In this document: positions 57,430-64,000 of the stretch, in pieces
Layout: each line of letters starts with the position of its first letter
Numbering within the stretch: position 1 is the stretch's first letter
NCBI GenBank assembly: GCA_028023455.1
Contig: JAQFVV010012416.1
Coordinates: forward strand, 915,001-979,000
DNA length: 64,000 nt
Direction: 5' to 3'
Source of the DNA: Epiperipatus broadwayi
Taxonomy: Eukaryota; Onychophora; Udeonychophora; Euonychophora; Peripatidae
The notes under the pieces: generated by a model
Databases searched by the model: none
Seen by the model: the letters and a program-made list of their open reading frames with translations, nothing else
What the model was told of the DNA's origin: nothing
Position numbers and translations under genes: made by a program

Positions 57430-57560
57430 TATATGAGCACAGACTTTCACACCACCCACCACTCACCACTCTATCTCATATCACTGATATACATATATGG
57501 CGAAAAGATAAATAATCTCTAATATACATATTTCATGCTAAACCAGCAATATATAACAAA
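57430..57560 (-). repeat. Family A repeat, truncated inside the hammerhead
   Basis: The minus strand begins GCTGGTTTAGCATGAAATAT (second half of stem II, GAAA) and runs to the tail GAAAGTCTGTGCTCATATAC. CTGATGA is absent, so it is not a ribozyme. Confidence 0.75.
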
Positions 57561-60500
57561 AAATATATAACAAATTGCTTCCAATCTCTCTAGTCCCATC
57601 GTGTGTCTCTGCATGTATATTATCATATATACTATCTATACGTGTTCTACTTATAATAATTGCCTTGGTATTTTTTTATTCTTTTTCTTTTATAAAATAA
57701 TATCTTTCTGCATCCATATATCTAAAAATTGTTTTTCCAAAATACTTCTAATAAAAAATTATGTCTATCTGTTAGTATGTTTTATGACTTTATTGTTCTT
57801 TTTTTTTAGAAATATATTCTTCCTTGATGATTGGTCCAGATATATAAGTAATGGTTGCAAGACAGAAGTTTGCTGTTACATTTCAAAATATTACTAGACA
57901 AAAAATATTGAGAATTCTGTATTATTCACTCCATGTTCAGTTGTTATGATCTTATGAACATTCATGCAGTAATGGACATAAATAGAACAGAGTAATGACT
58001 TCACTGGCATTCATTTCTAAGTTAGGCAATTGTATGCAGAAGTGCATAAATGAAATCTATGTAAAATATGTAAAATTGTTGTAGATACTCTTTACACAAG
58101 CACTAAGATTGATAGCCCTCTCCAGTCAAAGATTGTCAAAACTGTAGGTGGTCCATGTAGAATTAGTGTTTATTCTTTAAATAAACCAATAATTATTGAC
58201 CATGCCTAAATTATAGCTTGAACTTCTTATGGGCCTGATTTTTAAATCTGTATATTACTTGCACAAGTTCAGGTTTTATATCACAGAAAGTTTTTCAGTT
58301 TTATCTACTGCGACACTGAATCTACGTAGTTTGCATATAATATATAATAATATAGTATTATATATATATGGTACCAGTCAAAACATGTTAACCCATCTAA
58401 CATGAGTTGGAACTCAATGAAATATACTTCAAATCCAGTAGGGCCCAAGATTTAGGTCAGGAACCACTCTGAATTTGAATCCACTCCATAAGCCCCAGAT
58501 AAAACACCTAATGAATAACATATAATGATGGCACATGAGAATTTATTCTTAAGTCTGGCCTACTAGCAGAGTGAAGAGACAATGAAACATCTATTAACTA
58601 TGAATTAATTAAAATATGTATATACATGGCTGTATGTGTGGAAGTGGAGAAACAGGAATTCGACCTACTCAAACAAGTTAGGCAATATAAAATAGTTTAA
58701 TATAATGACAAATTATTTATATATATATATATATTATGAATTAATTGCATACATTAGTATGTGCATGAATGAGCAAGCAGTCTACCAAATGGTAATTACA
58801 TAGAGAAATTCATGCAAATTAATCTCATATGCTCTTTATTAATTAATAGTATATATATATTTACACACTCTTTAGTTGGGTATGGTATTAAGATGCCAAT
58901 CGATTATTAAAAGATTATATAGGATTGCTATTAACACTTTGGTTTACGTTTCTGAAACGTGGTGACTAACATAATTTCGGGGAGCATCAAGGGATTCATT
59001 ATATATATATATAAGAAAACTATGATAATCCCATTACAGTCATGAAAGTAAGTGAAACGCATTTGAAAATTACATTTAGTTATATGGCAAAATATTTATT
59101 GAAAATTATTTTCATTAACATTTACAAGAAGAACACTTTATTTTTCCCTAAGTCATATACTCTTAAATACAGAAATAATGAATTACGATGGTGAGATTGT
59201 ATAATAAAACTAAAATAATATTAGAAATGAATCTAGCTAATAACATTTGGAGTTTACATATATATTTGAGCAGAGTGCAGTTTTAATATTATGGCACTAA
59301 AATTAAGTCATAAGCAAAAGAAATAATAATATGAATAAGTGGTGGTACTGTCAATGGAGAGAATTCAAAGATAAGATCATACTTCTGGATGAAAAATAAA
59401 ACCTAAGACCCCCTTCTTGGGCAGTGCTTATAGAAAAGTGGACAGGCATTCCATGGACATCACTGACATACAGAGGCCTTTTATATGAAGAAAGTGGATA
59501 GGCATAGTGTGTGCCAGGCATATTGGAATCACTTCCAGAGATCTTTTTATACAAAATAAGTGGTCTTGGGAAGATCAACTACCAACAGGACAGGGCATGA
59601 GAAGAAATCTTATGGAGTTGATCTTGTCACAACCCCCAGATTAGAAGCATGTAATATATATATTCACAAAGATAGGTCGAATGTCAGTAACATACTACTG
59701 GTAAATGTCACTAATTACATTAAATAAGTTTTACTGCTTTAAAAATAAATGACCCCTGTTTGAATGCCATAATTTATATAACTATCACACAATGCTGCTA
59801 TAATATATATAGAGAGATTTAGATTTCACTTACTAAAATATACGTTTAGATTTGACCCTCCTCCTTTTCTGATATTTAAAATAATTCAATCCCAACTTCA
59901 TTCATTTTATAATAACTGGAATATTTAAGTACTGCATTTGATATGTTAAGAGTATGAAAAATAAATTAAAACTAGCAGTTATATAGAAAACAAATAATAA
60001 GTCACCCTTTCAGAATTTAATAAATAACATTTTAAAATTTCAGAGTGTTAATTAGCCTAAGTTCTGGATTCACCCCAGGTAGAATCCAGAGTTAAACAAA
60101 TAACAAATTTTCATACTAAAACATAAACAAAATGTTGACTCGTAAAAACAATCTGGTGAGCGTTATGGTTTAAGGAGATGTTAGTAACCTTAATTCATGG
60201 AGGTTTACTTAAAAAGAAAGAAAAGATTTTAGAAATTCAACTCGTCAGATTGCTTGAGATTGGCATATTAATAATAACTAAAATAGACATATAAAATTAA
60301 GTAATAAATACATATAAATGAATGACCGCACCAAAGTTAAAGAAAGTAGAGCATATGAGAAGATTAAATATAGAATTATTTGAGAGCAATTTACATATTA
60401 AAAGTAAAGTTGAACAATATGTTAGGAGAAATTTTGTAGTAGGTCTGAGATTAGTTAGGCTAGCTTTACTTTTGGGCTAAAATGATTACCTTGCACAGTT

Positions 60501-62114
60501 TGGAGTCCATTTTTAAAGTGGCTTTAATGGACCATGTAGTTCTTCTTGGGTACACCAGTTCCTCAGCATTCCAGAGTTCTTTTCTAGGCTTTCCTTCATT
60601 TCAGGGCAGCAGGATATTACAGCAGTGGAAGATGATCCCACAAAGATCAGGAAGGTAATTGGTTTTACCCGATCATCATTTTTTAGATTTCAAAGATGCA
60701 TTGATTATGTTAACAATACAGTTCTCTCAATAGTAGCTAATCTTTTGGTGTTTAAAATTAGCCCATTTTATATTCTGCTCAGGTATTTCTGGAATGTTTT
60801 CAATTTCTTATTTCTAGCTTAAGCTCTAATCTCCAATCATACATTTTCTTTGTCCATTGTTTTTGAAGATACAACTGTTAGATAACATTCCAAAATATAT
60901 TCAAATCTATCTCCAGATTGGAAATAGATTTGACAAAAATGTTTATAACAAAAGTACCATTGTTAATCTTAATCCCCATTTTATTTTAATTAAAAACTTA
61001 ATTAAAAATCCTTCCCAAGATTAAAACAATATTATATTCCACCCCTTTAATTATTTTTGGACAATTAATGATTGCATCTTCCATTGGTTTTATAAAAATA
61101 TACGTTTAATAGAAAAAAAATTTAAATAGAAAGTTTTAAAGACGTATAATAAATATTTTTAAAATAATATTTTGTTAGTTTTTGCTAATATATATAATAA
61201 TATGTATTAATGAATAATTAATAATAATAAAGGTATTAAAGTTAAATTTATAATTTAGGTGTGTTCTCAAATATAAAATATATGACTAAAGGGAGGTGGG
61301 ATATAGGTTTAAACACAAGTAGTAGATAACCAGAAGTCAGTCTTAAGCTAAGATTGATTCAATATAATAAAATAAAAATTCTAAATTTATTATGTTATGA
61401 AATTATTTTTATAGACTATAAAAATACTTATTACTTTTTTAAATTATAAATAAAATTATATTTAAAAAAATTATCCAATATATTACAATAAAATTCAAAT
61501 TTATATTTTTTATATTATATATAAAAATATCAATATATACTATAAGAAAATTTAATAAATTTAGAAAAGTTCTTTATTATTAAAGGGAATGTTTGGATTG
61601 TTGTTGTTTGTTATATTGGAATTTAATATTGATTTTTAATTTAATTTTATATTGCATTTGTTTTGTTATTATTATTGTTCTCCAAAAATTAAGGGTCACA
61701 AAAATAGAATGTTACACATGGCTTTATCTAAACACAGAGATAATGCCATTATATGTGAAAGAACTCTTTAAAGTATTATATAGTAATAATGAATAGGAAA
61801 ACTATTTTGTATAAAAAGATCATTGATTGGATTGTCATATATTCGAAATAAAGAGTTTGAATCATACAATTAAATCTATGAATAATAGTAAAGTTATAAA
61901 AATTATGACATCATTATAGATAACTTAATAAGAGAAAGTGAAGAAATAAAAAAAATAATGCCAAAGTTATACACATAATATCTAAATGAGAAATAATTAT
62001 ATAACTAATAATATTGCATCAATTATATTTACTCATTTCAAATCATCTATAAAGAATATTAGGTTTCAAGTCAAGCAAATTAATGAACTTAATTTAAAAG
62101 AGGTTTATCAGAAT
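57561..62114. other. Long AT-rich region without recognised genes
   Basis: Frames here are short and without family signature (57601-57897 is Phe/Ile/Tyr-rich; 59351-59578 on minus and 60625-60822 have no domain). Several (TA)n runs occur (58364, 58722, 59001). A segment at 59390-59600 is less AT-rich and has partially repeated phrases (AGAAAAGTGGACAGGCAT / AGAAAGTGGATAGGCATA), perhaps an unidentified repeat. Confidence 0.55.
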
Positions 62115-62252
62115 AGATAATTACACATATTTTTTTCTCATGTGTCATAGCATCAGCCAGGAAGCGAACCCGCTAACCCAGGACAACTGCTTGTAAAGCA
62201 GCTGTTGCTGACCTCTCAACCACCAATGCTTGACAAGATAATTACAAATATT
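62115..62252 (-). mobile_element. Short tRNA-derived SINE with 17-bp TSD
   Basis: The minus-strand body about 62132-62235 has TCAAGCATTGGTGGTTGAG, GCTGCTTTACAAGCAG, GGGTTAGCGGGTTCGCTTCC and ATGCTATGACACATGAG plus A-run. Target duplications AGATAATTACACATATT (62115-62131) and AGATAATTACAAATATT (62236-62252), one difference. Confidence 0.92.
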
Positions 62253-62745
62253 AAGGTAAAGTTATAGAAAGCACTTGTAAAATAAGTAGCTAACAGTTTG
62301 GGCTGAATTTGTAAATTGCAAAACAAATAATAATAATCATAAGTAAAGGTTTGAAATAGCATAACATACTCTTAGAATATTGTCACATTTAGAATAATAT
62401 TTATAATATTATATCAGCAATGATTAAAGTACATAAAGAAAATAAAACCGTTTAATATGACTAAGGTTATATATCAGAGACATACTATCCTTTTAAAAAA
62501 ATTTACAGCAGTTTTATGTAACATATGATTTAAAGAGAAAACGAAATAACTAAAGATTACTTAAACTCTTTGGATTTTGCAAACAGTGTTGATATTTCAC
62601 AAATTATATTTTAAAATTACAAAAAATGACTAGGTATTTATTATATGATAGAGCAATAGAGTGTTTGAAAATAATATTCAAAGATTAAAGTAATGTTCAT
62701 TGTCTTTTAAAAAAAAAAGATTAATTCTACTGAACATAAAGAATT
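62253..62745. other. AT-rich DNA, nothing recognised
   Basis: No supported feature. Confidence 0.45.
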
Positions 62746-62749
62746 AGGA

Positions 62750-62885
62750 ACCAACTCTGTTTATTCTACCCTACTAGTGCCACCTATTGTAAAATTGAAT
62801 AACCTGTTAAATTTATAGTTAGAAATTGTTATATTCTTATATGAAGCTAATTTCTGATTTGTGGACTCCTCAGAAGAAATGGACT
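62750..62885 (-). repeat. Worn family B repeat
   Basis: CCCTACTAGTGCCACCTATT at 62770 and, on minus, TTCTGAGGAGTCCACAAATC then AGAAATTAGCTTC match family B. CTGAGGA fits CUGANGA, but stem II and the palindromic stem III have decayed. Confidence 0.5.
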
Positions 62886-62977
62886 TGAAACTAATGCATT
62901 TTGCTCTCTTAGATCTTATTTTAGACACATATCTTTTAACTAACTTTACCAACAAAAAAAACATCATATGGTTCTCT

Positions 62978-63277
62978 GTTTACATAATGCTTAATCAGGA
63001 GCAAATTCTAATTATTTATTTATGCATAGAACAATTTATTATTATAGATGAGTAGTCAGTAGCTAAAAATTAATCATAGAATATTTTGGATAAAGTGCTT
63101 TCAAAAGAAGTAAATGAATTAACATTCGTTTACATAATGCTTGATCAGGAGCAAATTCTAATTATTTATATATACATAGAACAATTTATTATTATAGATG
63201 AGTAGTCAATAGCTAAAAATTAATCATAGAATATTTTGGATAAAGTGCTTTCAAAAGAAGTAAATGAATTAACATTC
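62978..63277 (+). repeat. Tandem duplication, two 150-bp units
   Basis: 62978-63127 and 63128-63277 are near-identical (a handful of substitutions by eye), both starting GTTTACATAATGCTT and ending AATGAATTAACATTC. No coding function. It looks like a recent local duplication. Confidence 0.95.
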
Positions 63278-63353
63278 ATCTGTTTAGAAGTTTTGTTATA
63301 TTTTTTTTCTAGTTATAAATATTTATAAAGTTGTAAAAGTATATTCTATTCTC

Positions 63354-63415
63354 TTTATTATTGTTGTTGTTGTTATTATTATTATTATTATTATTGTTGT
63401 TGTTGTTGTTGTTAC

Positions 63416-63473
<58 letters not shown>

Positions 63474-63488
63474 TTGTTGTTGTTGTTA
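63354..63488. repeat. (TTA)n / (TTG)n trinucleotide array
   Basis: Alternating blocks of TTG and TTA triplets, the longest TTA block at about 63417-63472. Confidence 0.97.
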
Positions 63489-63489
63489 G

Positions 63490-64000
63490 GGTTATTATTA
63501 CTAGGTTTGAAAGCAAACTTTATTGAGTGTCAATTGGTTACATCACATATGGATACACTAGGGTTACCTATATTATATGAAAAGTTCATTTTAATATTGT
63601 TTTAGTCCTTGATTCTGAGTGTTATATTATTCATCTAAGTAAAAAAGATTTATTGTTATTGATGATTGGCCCTCAATGGGGTTGAATTAGCTGATTTTAT
63701 TTTTTCATTTATTTTTTGTGAGAGGACTAATTCCAATCCTTGTCATAGTGCTGAGTGCATTTTGAAGAAGGATCATGTTGCCACAAAAATGTCTTGGAGT
63801 GCAAGAATACTGATTCTATTCTTGAGTTTTTAAAGTTTGTTGTAGTAGGTGTTGGGATGTCTTCTTGGATTGTTTCCAAATGTGAATGTGCAATGGGTGC
63901 ACCAGTATTCGTATAAGCTGAAGGTTTCTGTATGTATCATTGATACTGCTGGTTTTTTATATGCATCTAGAATGTTACCCAATTATTCTGCATCATTATT
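63490..64000. other. Unassigned, less AT-rich end of window
   Basis: On the plus strand GAAGAAGGATCATGTTGCCA then CAAAAATGTCTTGGAGTGC looks like a mobile-element end, and the minus strand from 63960 to 63700 reads partly open (TNTGAPIAHSHLETIQEDIP). It may be the edge of another element continuing beyond the window, but I cannot name it. Confidence 0.3.

Noticed and set aside
57601-57897. 98-codon membrane-protein-like frame
   Set aside because: Composition follows the T-rich DNA; no domain, no conserved copy, no splice or promoter support.
59351-59578. 75-codon minus-strand frame with less biased composition
   Set aside because: No recognisable family; internal repeated phrases suggest an unidentified repeat rather than an exon.
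62867-62873. Hammerhead core CTGAGGA on the minus strand
   Set aside because: Stem II and the palindromic stem III no longer pair, so it is only a worn family B copy.

Overview
The window reads as non-coding, repeat-rich DNA from an animal nuclear genome. It is strongly AT-rich (about 70-75% AT by eye) and has no operon structure, no ribosome binding sites and no multi-gene coding blocks. I found no convincing host gene or exon. The only long intact reading frame is the 979-aa endonuclease/reverse transcriptase of an RTE-type LINE on the minus strand near 53.4-56.6 kb. RTE LINEs, Penelope-like elements (PLEs), tRNA-derived SINEs and hammerhead ribozyme repeats together point to an invertebrate metazoan. 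I cannot fix the phylum from the sequence alone.

Layout: 1-4.27 kb holds two direct copies of a 1.65-kb unit. 4.3-8.7 kb is AT-rich spacer with a MITE-like palindrome and an RTE 3' scrap. 8.75-11.28 kb is a decayed, 5'-truncated RTE copy. 14.9-15.8, 21.3-22.2 and 39.8-40.6 kb are three short elements in which a PLE GIY-YIG endonuclease fragment sits between long inverted repeats. 31.2-33.7 kb is a larger decayed PLE with recognisable reverse transcriptase and GIY-YIG segments and about 0.8-kb inverted arms. 20.4-50.1 kb is rich in two repeat families (A and B below). 36.6-37.4 kb is the C-terminal part of another LINE. 41.9-42.8 kb has a polypyrimidine tract and a GATA array. 50.5-51.97 kb is a non-autonomous DNA transposon with TA target duplication. 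53.4-56.6 kb is the intact RTE with a 10-bp target site duplication. 57-64 kb is mostly anonymous AT-rich DNA ending in trinucleotide repeats.

The most notable content is a set of hammerhead ribozyme (HHR) motifs found by reading for the CUGANGA / stem II / GAAA core. Family A (about 20.8, 22.9, 35.8, 36.2 and 47.7 kb) and family B (about 24.1, 27.7, 28.3, 38.4, 40.9, 44.0 and 45.9 kb) both fold as type I hammerheads with very short, palindromic or near-palindromic stem III. That form is known from PLE terminal repeats and metazoan retrozymes. Several copies keep the whole catalytic core while others carry single disabling changes. Two more candidates lie at 50.0 and 56.7 kb. Family A and some family B copies adjoin a tRNA-like (pol III box A/B) segment, and both families occur as head-to-head inverted pairs. 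A separate, very short (about 100 bp) tRNA-Gly-derived SINE is present in at least seven copies with clear target site duplications, so LINE-mediated mobilisation has been recurrent here. I infer that the PLE and RTE machinery supplied the activity for these short non-autonomous repeats.
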